64,000 nt of DNA from Aricia agestis (taxonomy: Eukaryota > Arthropoda > Insecta > Lepidoptera > Lycaenidae): contig NC_056427.1 in assembly GCF_905147365.1 (NCBI RefSeq), positions 2,485,001-2,549,000 of the forward strand, given 5' to 3'. Both the position numbers and the translations under genes were made by a program. Under the pieces are notes generated by a model. That model searched no databases. It had not been told where the DNA came from and was given only the letters and a program-made list of their open reading frames with translations. Below, piece after piece: positions 9,856 to 20,188 of the stretch. Position 1 is the stretch's first letter. The number at the start of each line of letters is the position of its first letter.

Positions 9856-10168
9856 ACATGGTAGAGCCATGCTTCGGCACGAATGGGCCGGCTCGACCGG
9901 AGAAATACCATGGGCTCACAGAAAACCGGCGTGAAGCAGCGCTTGCGCTGTGTTTTGCCGAGTGAGTGGGTTTACCGGAGGCCCAATCCCCTACCCTATT
10001 CCCTTCCGTACCCTCCCCTATTCCCTTCCTTACCCTCCCCTATTCCCTCTTAAATGGCCGGCAACGCACCCGCAGCTCTTCTTATGTTGAGAGTGTCCAT
10101 GGGCGACGGAAGTTGCTTTCCATCAGGTGATCAGTTTGCTCGTTTACCCCCTTATTTCATAAAAAAAA
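9856..10168 (+). mobile_element. SINE-1 copy c
   Basis: It has a slightly mutated head (ATGGTAGAGCCATGCTTCGG), a complete body, and a poly(A) at 10,161-10,168. It is inserted in a CA-rich tract (ACACACACTGACACAC before, CACATACACACGGAC after), so the target duplication cannot be resolved. Confidence 0.75.
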
Positions 10169-10410
10169 CACATACACACGGACAGACAGATTTTGCATTT
10201 ATATTATTAGTATGTATGAAACCCCAAATGTTTGATGTATCCACGATAAAAGTATTTTGATAGGACATTATGCCGACCATAAGTCATTTACAGTACATTG
10301 GGCGTTATTTTCCAAGCACCTTATCTTTAGGCTACAATATGCACAGATAAAAAATAGCCTAACCTACTGAGCATGAAAATAGGGATAGGTTTTGATCTAT
10401 TGTTATTTAT

Positions 10411-10700
10411 TACTAGCTGTGCCCCGCGGTGTTACTCGCGAGGGAAAATAAATTGTGTTATTTTCCCGCTGTTAAAAGTGACATAAGTGTTAAAACTAAA
10501 AAGTAATCTACTACTAAAAATAACTCTATCACAAATTTTATTAAAATTGTTCCAGCCGCTAGCCGTTTGTAACAAACACACAAACTCACCATCTTTATAA
10601 CCTTTAGGGTGTGTGTCCCCTGCATAGAGTTCATTGTAAAAGTAGCAGAGTTGAAAAAGTTTTTTTTTTATATTTTGACCAGATAAAGTCGTATATTTTG
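10411..10700. repeat. Helitron-like end plus family-A MITE fragment
   Basis: ACTAGCTGTGCCCCGCGGTG followed by TTACTCGCG is the complement of a CTAG-ended hairpin terminus. From about 10,597, TTTAGGGTGTGTGTCCCCTG and AAAGTAGCAGAGTTGAAAAA match one arm of family A. Neither is complete. Confidence 0.5.
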
Positions 10701-10821
10701 CCGCGAAAAATAGCGGTGAAATTTTTTACCTGATGAAAAAAAATGTGCCAAACTTACGAAAACTTCTATGGGACTCCCCTTCCACCATGGAATTCATTGC
10801 GTAACTTGTGGACGCCTCCTA

Positions 10822-10878
10822 ATGATGGTGATGATGATGATGATGATGATTACGATGATGATAATGATGATGATGATG
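10822..10878 (+). repeat. (GAT)n microsatellite
   Basis: An imperfect GATGATGATG array interrupted by TAC and AAT triplets. A short acidic frame through it is a by-product of the repeat. Confidence 0.8.
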
Positions 10879-11189
10879 GATCCAAAGTACTTGTACAAGT
10901 AGTAAGCTGTGGTATATCTGCGATCAAGCGGCTTAATAAAAGATTGCAACTGCGGCATACTATGAGTAAATAACGCAGAGAGGACAGTCCGTATTAACTT
11001 ACAATAAAATGCCTAATCCGGTTTTCGTAAGCATAGCTTTTATTACGGGCTTTGAGCGTGGCGACCTAATTAAGATATTCCGTAACAAAAGTAAACCTCA
11101 CACTCGTCTACCGTTCGGCAGACTTCGGCAGTCGGCACGGTGTTCGTGTGCGTGCGACTAGACGTTGGCGAATTATGATTGCACTAGAT

Positions 11190-11535
11190 GTTCCGCACGG
11201 CTTTGCCCGCGTAAATAAGATATTTCACAGACAAATTAGTCCACAAAAATAGCCTATGATCCTTCACGTGGTCTACTTCTTATATGTGCCAAATAACATA
11301 AAAACTGCTCCAGTAGTTCGGGAGATAAGCCCTTTCAAATAATTTTCCGTTTTATTTCATATTTTCCTCTGTTTCTTCGCTCCTATTAGTCTTAGCGTGA
11401 TAATAAATAGCCTATAGCCTTCCCGGATAAATAGTCTATCTAACACTGAAAGAATTTTTCAAATCGGATCAGTAGTTCCTGAGATTAGCGCTTTCAAACA
11501 AACAAACTCTTCCGCTTTATAATATAAAAAAAAAG
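11190..11535 (-). repeat. Helitron-like H4-type repeat, degenerate
   Basis: GGCTTTGCCCGCGTAAATAA, CTGCTCCAGTAGTTCGGGAG and GATCAGTAGTTCCTGAGATT recur in complementary orientation at about 30.05-30.33 kb and 50.95-51.23 kb. The CTAG terminus is not clear here. Confidence 0.5.
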
Positions 11536-11605
11536 TATAAATAAATTGATAATAAAAATGCTATGCAACAGCTTTACCGCGGCAGTCCCCGAGTGCCACA
11601 GCCCA

Positions 11606-11841
11606 CACGTATTTGATATTCTCAGGCTTCCACGTGGTTTTGTATGGCCTACTTATTAAAGTTTAATAAAATTTGTTTGATTGGAACATAAAAGGTAACA
11701 AATTATAATGATAGAAAATTGATTGATCAACCCTGAAAATTAATTCAATTCTTGTAATTTTGTTTGCACGTGCCACAGATGACAGACTACACGGTAATTT
11801 TAAGCTATATATAGATTTACCATGAATTTTAATATAGAATA
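11606..11841. other. Unassigned AT-rich spacer
   Basis: No recognised repeat or gene. The short frame on the minus strand has no motif. Confidence 0.3.
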
Positions 11842-12041
11842 TTAAGGGGGCGACTAACCCTAAAGTGTCGATTTTATAATTCATTTTTACACTTGAAAAT
11901 AAGCCCCGAATTGTTTCATTTTCTAAAATTAGATACTTACAACATTATATTGCCGAGAATTCGATCTGAGCAAAAACACGATAAGTTCTTAAAATTTTCT
12001 CGATAGAAAAAAATCACAAAGATGCATCTAATTTTCACGAA

Positions 12042-12430
12042 TTTTTAACCCCCGACAAAAAAGAGGGGTGTTATAAGTTTGACGTGTCTGTCTGTCGGTC
12101 TGTCTGTCTGTCTGTCTGTCTGTCTGTGGCATCGTAGCATCCAAACGGGTGGACCGATTTTGACCTAGTTTTTTTTTTGAAAGCTGACAGCTGGTGCTGC
12201 AGCATCACCTGGTAATCAATAGGATACCCAACTCCTCACCAACTTAGAGCAATGGTTTCGTGTTTGGGCTCATTTTAATTACGACAACTAGTAAGCATGC
12301 TGCTACAGCATCACCTGGATTCTATAAGAGCCGAGCTCCATATGAACCCAAAGTGGAGGTTTCATGTTTGGACTCATATTGACGGCCTCATCCAAAAATA
12401 ACATTCCTAGATGGTTCATTGGGATATAAT
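12042..12430 (+). repeat. CCCCCGAC...GAGGGGTGTTATAAG repeat
   Basis: The block AACCCCCGACAAAAAAGAGG, a CTGT/CGGT-rich tract, GGGTGGACCGATTTTGACCT and two GCAGCATCACCTGG-like segments form a repeat that I recognise as common in Lepidoptera. A complementary fragment is at about 15,620-15,790. Non-coding. Confidence 0.55.
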
Positions 12431-12502
12431 ATTATGATCCTGTTGATAAGAATTACCTCTGCATTATAACCAACACAAGTTTAAAAAGCATGAAATAAAA
12501 TT

Positions 12503-12805
12503 AAATTAAGAAATTAAAAAAAAAACCCCGCCAAACAACTTTAAAAAGTAATGAAATAACATATTTTACTGACTTTAAGTTTTTTTTATTATAAAAAAAT
12601 TATGTTTGGCGGGGTTTTTTTTAAATTTCTTAATTTAATTTTATTTATTTATTGCCATAACCGTGCATTGAACTAAGTTAATATTCTTAATTTAATAAAT
12701 AAAATTAAATTACTTTTAAAATTGTTTGGCGGGGTTTTTTTTAAATTTCTTAATTTAATTTTATTTATTTATTGCCATAACCGTGCATTGAACTAAGTTA
12801 ATATT
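12503..12805. repeat. Direct 83-bp duplication with inverted partner
   Basis: TGTTTGGCGGGGTTTTTTTT through AGTTAATATT occurs at 12,603-12,685 and, nearly identical, at 12,723-12,805 (period 120). An inverted copy of the CCCCGCCAAACA motif lies at about 12,523-12,537, so the segment can fold back. Confidence 0.75.
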
Positions 12806-13115
12806 TTAACACATTGTATAAAATTCTATCATTGAGAGATCGACCTATCGGATTTTTAAAATGTTGTATATTTATCGAGTTATTCAGAAAAAACTAATCT
12901 GGCGATGAATCCGCGTCGTTCTTTTTCACCTGGCATGTGAAAGACGGGCGTGAGTGTGAAGAGAGAAAGACGATGTTTGATTTTTGGGGTTAGTCGCCCT
13001 CTTAAATGTTTGGCTTTCGATTATCCATATTAGCTAAGAGTATAACACTAGCTATGCCCCGCGGTGTTGTGCATTTTACCCGTAGGCCGTACTGTATGTG
13101 TGAAGCCCGTATGTA

Positions 13116-13305
13116 CAGAGTGTAACAAAACTAAGTGATAATACTTAGGGTGTGTACGTGTTCCTTGTAGAGAGTTCACTGTGAAAGTAGCAGCGCTGAA
13201 AGACCAAAAATTTTGGTCTTTCAGCGCTGCAGCGCATTTTTTACAAAAGTGAAAAAAATTAAGTGATAATACTTTAGGGTGTGTATGTGTTCCTTGTAGA
13301 GAGAT
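13116..13305. mobile_element. Fold-back MITE family A, internally rearranged
   Basis: It starts TACAGAGTGTAACAAAACTA. The centre is a perfect inverted repeat of GCAGCGCTGAAAGACC around AAAAATTTT. After it, AAGTGATAATACTTTAGGGT appears in direct rather than inverted orientation, so the right arm has been replaced by a second left arm. Confidence 0.6.
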
Positions 13306-13317
13306 CACAACATATAT

Positions 13318-13500
13318 AAAGGTGACTGACTGATTGACATAGTGATCTATCAACGCACAGCCCAAACCACTGGACGGATCGGGCTGAAATTTGGCATGCA
13401 GGTAGATGTTATGACGTAGGCATCCGCTAAGAAAGAATTTTGTTCAATTCCACCTCCAAGGGGATAAAATAGGGGATGAAAGTCTTTATGAAACTTTGTC
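13318..13500 (+). repeat. Helitron-like H5 fragment
   Basis: GTGATCTATCAACGCACAGC, CGGGCTGAAATTTGGCATGC and GTAGGCATCCGCTAAGAAAG are the complement of copies at 47.34 and 49.85 kb. The end with the GCCCGCGGCTTCGCTCGCG hairpin is absent here. Confidence 0.6.
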
Positions 13501-13663
13501 AATTTTAAACCGATCGGGCTTAGACTTGGATACCTAATTAATAATAAAACTTCTTAATTTTTATATTTTTTGTCTAACTTAGGGAATTCTGCAAGTTTCA
13601 TCAGTTCAGTAGTTTTTGAGATAGGGTTTGAAGTCGGTTTATTTCTTTTTAGATTTTTTTAAA

Positions 13664-13993
13664 TGAAATAAGGGGGCAAACGAGCAAACGGGTCACCTGA
13701 TGGAAAGCAACTTCCGTCGCCCATGAACACTCGCAGCATCAGAAGAGCTGCAAGTGCGTTGCCGGCCTTTTAAGAGGGAATAGGGTAAATGGCGGAGGGT
13801 AGGGAAGGGAAGGGAAGGGAATAGTTGAGGGTAGGGAAGGGAATAGGGTAGGGGTTAGGGGATTGGGCCTCCGGTAAACTCACTCACTCGGCGAAACACA
13901 GCGCAAGCGCTGTTTCACGCCGGTTTTCTGTGAGAACGTGGTATTTATCCGGTCGAGCCGGCCCATTCGTGCCGAAGCATGGCTCTCCCACGT
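13664..13993 (-). mobile_element. SINE-1 copy d
   Basis: A complete minus-strand copy: poly(T), then AGGGGGCAAACGAGCAAACG, through a purine-rich array (GGGAAGGGAATAGGG units) to GGCTCTCCCACGT. The array is the complement of the family's pyrimidine tract. Confidence 0.8.
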
Positions 13994-14297
13994 AAAAAAA
14001 ATATTCTATTTCTTAATTTATCTTGTTTAGTCCTTACTAACTGCCTCCCCCATTAACCCCCTTGGGCTTATTCCTTTCGTCGGATTATCCCCTCTGCACT
14101 ATCTGCTCACTGCATGCATTCGCCCGAGGCATATCGTATTAATAACTTGGCAAGCGATACCTCGAACCGTAATAACAGATACACAGATATACAGACGATT
14201 ATATTGTTATTTATTATTTACAATTTACAAGCGTAATTGTTTAAAGTAAGAAAAAATGCGCAAAAACAATATTTTATTCATAAAACATGAGCTACAT
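13994..14297. other. Unassigned sequence
   Basis: No gene or recognised repeat. It contains several CCCC/GGAT motifs and an AT-rich second half. Confidence 0.3.
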
Positions 14298-14563
14298 GTG
14301 CAGTGTGTTTGTGTAAACACCGTTATCCTTGAAACCATCAAATGAGCCCGTCAAAATGAACAACTTTTTCTATGAGAACAATGCTGGGAACTCAAAAAAA
14401 TGCCGTCTTCATACCCATACAAGTTGCCGATCCGGGCATCCGTATGGGTATGAAGAAGCATTTTTTTGAGTTCCCAGCATTGTTCTCATAGAAAAAGTTG
14501 TTCATTTTGACTTTCTCATTTGATGGTTTCAAGGATAATGGTGTTAACACAAACACACTGCAC
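14298..14563. mobile_element. Fold-back MITE family C, intact copy
   Basis: The left arm runs GTGCAGTGTGTTTGTGTAAA, ACACCGTTATCCTTGAAACC and onward, and the right arm is its complement ending GTTAACACAAACACACTGCAC. The total is 266 bp with a central AGTTGCCGATCCGGGCATCC. Other copies are at 37,503-37,981 (interrupted) and 49,139-49,325 (shortened). Confidence 0.8.
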
Positions 14564-14864
14564 TTTTAAAAGAAATATCGAAGTATGTATCCTTACTTCT
14601 AATATCATTGAAGTTTTTTCGGTCCGCCAAAGAGTCACATCTTGAAAGGACTACCAAAAAAGTTTGAGAACCGCTGGTCTAACTGGTCTAACTCATAAAG
14701 CCTCCCTATTCCCTAATGAGCTATATTAATATTCCTTACAGCTACAACAGCTAACACAAGCTAATCCCCAATTTACTGACGCCATTATCGTGATGGCCGC
14801 CATTAATTGCTGACCAACATCTGCAAGATCAATTGCAATCGATTTTCAGGGTGGTTAGCCAAGA
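14564..14864. other. Unassigned sequence
   Basis: It includes a TTTGAGAACCGCTGGTC motif resembling the hAT-like ends noted elsewhere. No gene is evident. Confidence 0.3.
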
Positions 14865-15025
14865 TAATTCGCATACGTCTAGTCGCACGGACATACCGTG
14901 CCGAAGACTGGTAACGCTGTGCCGGTCACGGTCAGTGGGGTGGTGGTGGATGGTCAGGTTTTTTCGTTACAGAATTTCTTGATTCGGTCGCCGCTTCAAA
15001 GCCCGCGATAAAAACCATGCAGTAG
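14865..15025. repeat. Isolated arm of the 9.6-11.6 kb fold-back family
   Basis: CGCATACGTCTAGTCGCACG, CCGTGCCGAAGACTGG and GGTTTTTTCGTTACAGAATT match the left arm of the large fold-back at 9596. The partner arm is not present nearby. Confidence 0.5.
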
Positions 15026-15148
15026 CTGAACAACTCCCGAATCAAAAATCTGTATCAAGAATCACAATAATATACAATTGTAAATTTTATTTCAAAAAGA
15101 TTAAGTAATTTTTTTCTCACTTTTTTGGTAAAAAGTGGGACCCTGTGC

Positions 15149-15402
15149 CATAGTAAAAGGAGGGGAAGTAAGTTATCTTCATACTAAGGCACCGCGCGCG
15201 GCTTGTATGTGTGCGCCATAGTATCAATGCGTCGCGACGTACCGCACACAACAAAATCTCGGCGGTACCAGCCTCTAAAACTGGCCGAGATTTTGTTGTG
15301 TGCCGTACGTGGCGACTGGCGACGCGATACTATGGCGCGCACATACAAGCCGCGCGCGGTGCCTTTGTATGAAGATAACTTACTTCCCCTCCTTTTACTA
15401 TG
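15149..15402. mobile_element. GC-rich fold-back MITE
   Basis: The left arm begins CATAGTAAAAGGAGGGGAAG and the right arm ends CTTCCCCTCCTTTTACTATG. The inner parts pair through GCGCGCGGCTTGTATGTG and CACATACAAGCCGCGCGC and through CAAAATCTCGG and its complement. Minor arm differences exist, so it is not perfect. A frame across it exists only because of the inverted symmetry. Confidence 0.75.
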
Positions 15403-15800
15403 CCTGTGCGAGTTTCTTACGCCGGTTCGGATAGTTCCCGAACCGGTGGCAGGCCTGTCCCACTCGCGAGTGTAGGCATGGAACTGTAAGTACCACCCGC
15501 GGGTGGCAAATCACTAGGGACTCACAAGCGAGCGGTGACGCACGCGCAAGATTTTTCGTCGCGTATCTACTGTTTACTGATCAATGATCATAGAGGAATT
15601 TAATTCATAATACTGATTTATCCACTGAGACAAAATCGGTCGATCTCTTTGCATGCTACGACAAACAGACACCATGGCAACGTCCATCGCTAAAGTCTAC
15701 GACAGACATACAGACAGACAGACACGTCAAACTTAGAGCTTTGCTTAGTGTTTGCTTAAAGCACCCTTCTTTTTTGATGGAGATTAAAAAGAGATAAAAA
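15403..15800. other. Unassigned plus decayed CCCCCGAC-type fragment
   Basis: The first half is unrecognised. From about 15,620 the sequence CAAAATCGGTCGATCTCTTT through CAGACAGACAGACACGTCAA is the complement of parts of the repeat at 12.04 kb. Confidence 0.4.
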
Positions 15801-15992
15801 AATCGGCCAAGTGCGAGTCGGACTCGCGCATGAAGGGTTCCGTACTGTTATAGAGAAAACATAGACCAATAATTGTGTTTTTGTATAGGAGTCTGCCTTA
15901 ATTTTTTATTTTATTTTAATATTATTCGTATATATTGAAGAAGACATATAATTAAGGCTTTTGTGAAAATATCGAGTGCCTACCTGTTGCCT
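15801..15992 (-). repeat. GGGTTCCGTACCC-family repeat, first half
   Basis: AAATCGGCCAAGTGCGAGTC to GAGTGCCTACCTGTTGCC is the complement of the right-hand half of the copy at 54,876-55,326. It stops exactly where the LINE tail begins and resumes at 19,944, so this copy is the insertion target. Confidence 0.8.
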
Positions 15993-18900
15993 TTATTTTA
16001 TTTTATTTTATTTTACAATTTATGTACACACAAATAGAAGTTAACAAACCAGCTTAGAACTAAAAATATGTTTGTACAAAGGTACATCTTATTCCAAAAT
16101 GGAATGTCTTCCAGAAGACCTGACTGAAAATAGGAATGTGTGATTGTAAAAATATAATATGCAAAAATTAGTGTGCACGCTTAAATTATTATTACTTAAT
16201 AGTAATATTATAGTAAAGTATAATATACATATACAACATATAATAATATTACAATATATATAAAATATATTGAAGTATATATTATTATATACATACATAT
16301 ATACATATATAATTATATATAACATATATTGAATATAATAAAAATTTATATACTTACAATAAAAATAATTTATAGATGAACTTAACATGGAATAACAGTA
16401 GTAATATTATATATTTTACGTGTTTTGTCGCAGATAATGTAACCTGACTCTCTTCTTAAATAGTGCCAAAGTTTTACTTTCACGAATCTCTGGTGGTAGG
16501 GAGTTCCAAAGCCTGGCGGCATGAACTGTGAAAGAATAAGAAAAGAAGTCAGTATGGTGAGAAGGAATTTGGAGAAGAGTTCGTCTAAAAGTTCTACAAG
16601 ACTCGTCCTGGAGATGAGGAAAAGAAAAAAGATCGTGCAGATAGGAGGGGGAAGAAGGACAGAAAAGTACTTTGAACAGCAGACTAAGAGTCCTATAGTT
16701 TCGACGCTGGCGAATAGGAAGCCACTGTAATTTATTGCGATAGTCCGAGATGTGGTCAAATTTCCTTAGCCCAAATATAAACCGAATGCAGAGGTTTTGT
16801 AAGCGTTCTAATTTATTTAAATTTTCCTCAGTAGCATCAGGATAACAGACGTCTGCATAGTCAATAATAGGCATTACAATGCTCTGCATGAGTGTGATTT
16901 TGGTGGAGATGGGTAAAAAGTTTTGCATAGCTTTAAGAGGATGAATAACATAGTTGACCTTTCGACTGATGTCATTAATGTTGACATTCCAGGATAGTGT
17001 AGAATCCACTGTAACACCCAAGTATTTAGCGGACTCGGAGAAAGGAATGCGTGCATCATTTAGTGTGATAGGTGGTAGAGATTGTATGTCAAGAATCGCA
17101 CGCATTCGTCTACTACCTATGATGAGCGCCTTAGATTTCTCGGGATTAACAAGAATACCAAAAGATTTCGCCCACTCGCTTATTTGACGTAAGTTATTAT
17201 TAATAAAAGTTACTGCAGACATAGCGTCAGCCATAGAAAAATGTTCATAAATTTGCAGATCGTCTGCATAAAGATGATATTTAGATGTAATTACTTTAGT
17301 TATTTCATTAATAAAAATGGAGAAAAGAAGAGGGGACAGCACTCCTCCTTGTGGCACGCCAGCTAGAAGATTGCACCAATTTGAAAATGTAACATTTGTT
17401 TGTACACGCTGCGATCGGCCACGAAGGTAGGAGTCAAACCAGGCTAATGCCGCAGCAGATAAATTAAGAGATTCTAGGATAGCAAGAAGGATATCAAAAT
17501 CAATAGAATTAAAAGCATTGCTGAAATCAAGCAGGATGAGGATAGTCAGAAATTTGTTCTCCATGGCGAAACGTATGTCGTCAGTAACCTTTAATAATGC
17601 TGAACATGTGCTGTGTCCTGGACGAAAACCTGATTGTAAGGGACTTATTAATTTATTTTTATTCAGAAATGCGGATAATTGCTTATGAACAATGTGCTCC
17701 AAGACTTTAGAAAGGAAGGGTAAAATAGAAATTGGGCGAAAAGAGGATAAGGATGTAGGATTTGAGATCTTAGGTAAGGGTATAATGTTGGCCTGTTTCC
17801 ATGCAGAGGGAAAAGAATTTGAGGATAAGGAGAAGTTTAAAATGTGTGTAAGGATTGGTAATATAGAGGGAAGTATCATTTTTATCATTTTAGAGCACAA
17901 CTTATCACAACCAACGGCTTGAGATGAAATTGCCATGACTGCAGCTTTTACGTCAGATTCCGATGCACTGGAAAAAGAGAAGGACGGGGCTGCTTTTGGT
18001 AGTTTCGATATTTGTTTCAAGGTGTTATCTTTGACAGTCGGACCAAGAGAAACAGGTGGCTTAGAAAAAAAGTTATTGAGTGAGTCCAGGTCTAGGTCAT
18101 TAGGTAAAGTAGCGGAAACTTTCCCTATACCGACTGACCTAAGAAACTTCCAGGCGTCAGCACATGTACGGTTTTCAAGGCGTGAATAAAAGTAACGACG
18201 TTTAGCAGCACGGCACAAACTGTTGCACTGGTTTCGCAAGATTTTGTAGTTTGTAACATTCGCATCATTAGGCCGGCGCTTACATTTCCTTTTAGCCTTA
18301 TCTCTAGCAGCCATTGCCTCCTTGATGGAATCAGAAATCCAGGGAGCAGGATTATGTTTTATTTTTACCATTTTTAGTGGAGCGTGTCGGTCATACAGTT
18401 CTAAAATAATTTTATTAAATGAATAAACTTTTGCGTCAATAGTTTGACTGCTTAGCACCGACGACCAGTTTAAATTTAGAGCATCTCGCTGTAATACATC
18501 CTGATCGATACATCTAAAACTACGCAGCAACATAGATTGAGGTTTTCTTTTTGGGGAGCGGATTTTGTACGAAAGGTAAATAAGATCATGGTACGAGAAA
18601 GGAGCAGTAAGTTGACCGTGAGTGGAAATATTATTGGGCGAGGAAACAACCATAAGGTCTAACTGGGAAGGGATGGAATTTGGAAAATGATGGGTAGTGC
18701 TAGTTGGAAGTAAGTGAAGATTATGAGAGGATAAAAGTGACTGAAGCTTAAATGCACGCGAATCATTTTTGACTAAACATGTATTAAAATCACCCATCAT
18801 TATAAAATGATTGTATGCTATACGATGATCATGCAAAAATTTATCAAGGCAATCAAAGTAGTCAATATTCATATTTGGGCTATACAAAACGACAAGGAGA

Positions 18901-19943
18901 ATTTTATTATGGTGAGATATAATTTCTAGGGCAAGATATTCGGCTGAAACAGAGTAGTGACAAGGAGACATGTCAATTATTTTATATTGAAAATCAGCGC
19001 GAAGATACACAGCAACTCCACCACCGCCTTTGCCAATTCTATCGTTACGCACAAGAACGAAGCCTGGAAGAGAAAACTGAGTAGATTTAAGAGAAGGTTT
19101 CAGAAAAGATTCCGAAATAAGAATAGCATCAATAAACGATGCACTAAAAGATGCCATGATGTCAGTGTAGTGACTGGGAACGCTTTGTGCATTTATATGT
19201 ACCACATTGAGATTGGATCTGTGGTTGTGAAATACTGATGAAAGTTCGTCATGCAGTGTACGAGGCGTAGAAGATGACGTGCTGTGAGCACTTTTGAAAC
19301 TACAAGAAGAAGAACACGATTCAAAACTACAATCTAAATCATTAAGGTCATCACTACTGTCCATATTTATATAAACAAAAATTTAAATAATATTATAAAA
19401 GTTATTAAAAAAAAATATATATATATACATATAAAAATGTAAAAGTATAATAAGATAAATATAATAAAAGTATAAAAATATATAAGATATAAAGTTTAGA
19501 AGCTTTTTAGAACTTACTACTCATACAGTATTATTTACACTACCTAAATACTAAAAATATAGTTTAACTTAGCATTAACAATAATACTTAAAAGAAACAA
19601 TAAATCAGATATGAGGCATACAAGTGCTAATGTTTAAAACGTTATTACTATTTTATTATAAAAATATCACAGAAAAACACAAAGAGAAAACAATCCAATT
19701 ATAATAAACCAAGTACCTACAAACAGAAAAACTTTTGTGACATTTGACAGCAGTCCCAAATCACACCAGTAAAAAATTAAAAAAAGTATATATAAAAAAT
19801 ATAAAAAAAAAAAAAAAAGTTATGCCAGCTGTCACTTGTCAACCATCTGTCATCTGTAAAATATCATTATTTATTAATGTCAAATGTAAAAAGTGAAATC
19901 GCAATTTTGAATTTGAATTATTTTGAGTTTACAATTTTTTTAT
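15993..19943 (-). mobile_element. Near-complete LINE, possibly young
   Basis: Bounded by the two halves of a GGGTTCCGTACCC repeat, this 3.95-kb insertion reads on the minus strand as a leader of about 580 bp, one 982-codon frame, an AT-rich 3' untranslated region of about 420 bp and an (AAAAT)n-type tail at about 15,993-16,016. It lacks a recognisable ORF1, so it is either a one-ORF lineage or lost the upstream frame. I could not resolve a target duplication because the junctions are AT-rich. Confidence 0.75.
16416..19364 (-). CDS. LINE endonuclease/reverse transcriptase, 982 aa
   Basis: This polyprotein nicks DNA and copies the LINE RNA at the nick (target-primed reverse transcription). After a Ser-rich start it shows an APE-type endonuclease: VVHINAQS near residue 55, ISES at 83-86, GDFN at 191-194, SQLDLMVVS at 233-241 and SYHDLI at 257-262. 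The last replaces the usual SDH, so one normally conserved Asp is Tyr; this could be lineage-specific or damaging. The RT follows: SFRPISILP at 541-549, LLDFSNAFNSID at 611-622, GVPQGGVLSPLLF at 669-681, YADD at 699-702. The C-terminal part has LWNSLPPEIR, seen in CR1/Daphne-type elements. There is no internal stop. The start chosen is the first ATG of the frame. Clade assignment is tentative. Confidence 0.85.
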   Translation of the reverse strand: MDSSDDLNDLDCSFESCSSSCSFKSAHSTSSSTPRTLHDELSSVFHNHRSNLNVVHINAQSVPSHYTDIMASFSASFIDAILISESFLKPSLKSTQFSLPGFVLVRNDRIGKGGGGVAVYLRADFQYKIIDMSPCHYSVSAEYLALEIISHHNKILLVVLYSPNMNIDYFDCLDKFLHDHRIAYNHFIMMGDFNTCLVKNDSRAFKLQSLLSSHNLHLLPTSTTHHFPNSIPSQLDLMVVSSPNNISTHGQLTAPFSYHDLIYLSYKIRSPKRKPQSMLLRSFRCIDQDVLQRDALNLNWSSVLSSQTIDAKVYSFNKIILELYDRHAPLKMVKIKHNPAPWISDSIKEAMAARDKAKRKCKRRPNDANVTNYKILRNQCNSLCRAAKRRYFYSRLENRTCADAWKFLRSVGIGKVSATLPNDLDLDSLNNFFSKPPVSLGPTVKDNTLKQISKLPKAAPSFSFSSASESDVKAAVMAISSQAVGCDKLCSKMIKMILPSILPILTHILNFSLSSNSFPSAWKQANIIPLPKISNPTSLSSFRPISILPFLSKVLEHIVHKQLSAFLNKNKLISPLQSGFRPGHSTCSALLKVTDDIRFAMENKFLTILILLDFSNAFNSIDFDILLAILESLNLSAAALAWFDSYLRGRSQRVQTNVTFSNWCNLLAGVPQGGVLSPLLFSIFINEITKVITSKYHLYADDLQIYEHFSMADAMSAVTFINNNLRQISEWAKSFGILVNPEKSKALIIGSRRMRAILDIQSLPPITLNDARIPFSESAKYLGVTVDSTLSWNVNINDISRKVNYVIHPLKAMQNFLPISTKITLMQSIVMPIIDYADVCYPDATEENLNKLERLQNLCIRFIFGLRKFDHISDYRNKLQWLPIRQRRNYRTLSLLFKVLFCPSSPSYLHDLFSFPHLQDESCRTFRRTLLQIPSHHTDFFSYSFTVHAARLWNSLPPEIRESKTLALFKKRVRLHYLRQNT

Positions 19944-20188
19944 TGATATCGAGCAAAAAAGGCCAAAAAAATCACGTTTGTTGTATGGGAGCCCCCTTTA
20001 AATATTAATTTTATTTTGTTTTTAGTATATTTTGTTGTTATAGCGGAAACAGATATACACAATCTGTGACAGAACTCTAGCTATAGCCGTTCTTGAGATT
20101 CAGCTTGGAGACAGACAGACGGACAGACAGACATCGAAGTCTCATGAATTGGGTCCCGTTTTCATCCTTTGGGTACGGAACCCTAAAA
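19944..20188 (-). repeat. GGGTTCCGTACCC-family repeat, second half
   Basis: The repeat resumes at ATATCGAGCAAAAAAGGCC and continues through GTATGGGAGCCCCCTTTAA and GACAGACAGACGGACAGACA to GGGTACGGAACCCTAAAAAG. This completes the copy interrupted by the LINE. Confidence 0.8.

Larger units (their letters stand above)
9596..11595. mobile_element. Large fold-back element with nested insertions
   Basis: GCACTCGGGGACTGCCGTGG at the left pairs with CCGCGGCAGTCCCCGAGTG at the right. Further in, GTCGCACGCACACGAACACC (left, near 9670) pairs with GGTGTTCGTGTGCGTGCGAC (right, near 11,140). An arm-like copy also occurs at 14,865-15,025. The interior contains SINE-1 copy c and other repeats and no transposase. 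The two arm blocks lie at different distances from the ends, so insertions or deletions have altered the arms. Confidence 0.5.
11846..13001. mobile_element. TTAA-flanked inverted-repeat element (piggyBac/Kolobok-like)
   Basis: The ends are GGGGGCGACTAACCCTAAA (left) and TTTGGGGTTAGTCGCCCTC (right), imperfect inverted repeats. Each is flanked directly by TTAA (11,842-11,845 and 13,002-13,005), the target of piggyBac and Kolobok transposases. The 1156-bp interior has no transposase and holds a CCCCCGAC-type repeat and a 120-bp-period duplication, so it is non-autonomous and composite. Confidence 0.65.

Noticed and set aside
15203..15475. 90-codon frame in the GC-rich fold-back
   Set aside because: It results from the inverted symmetry and GC-rich content of the MITE, with no recognisable domain.
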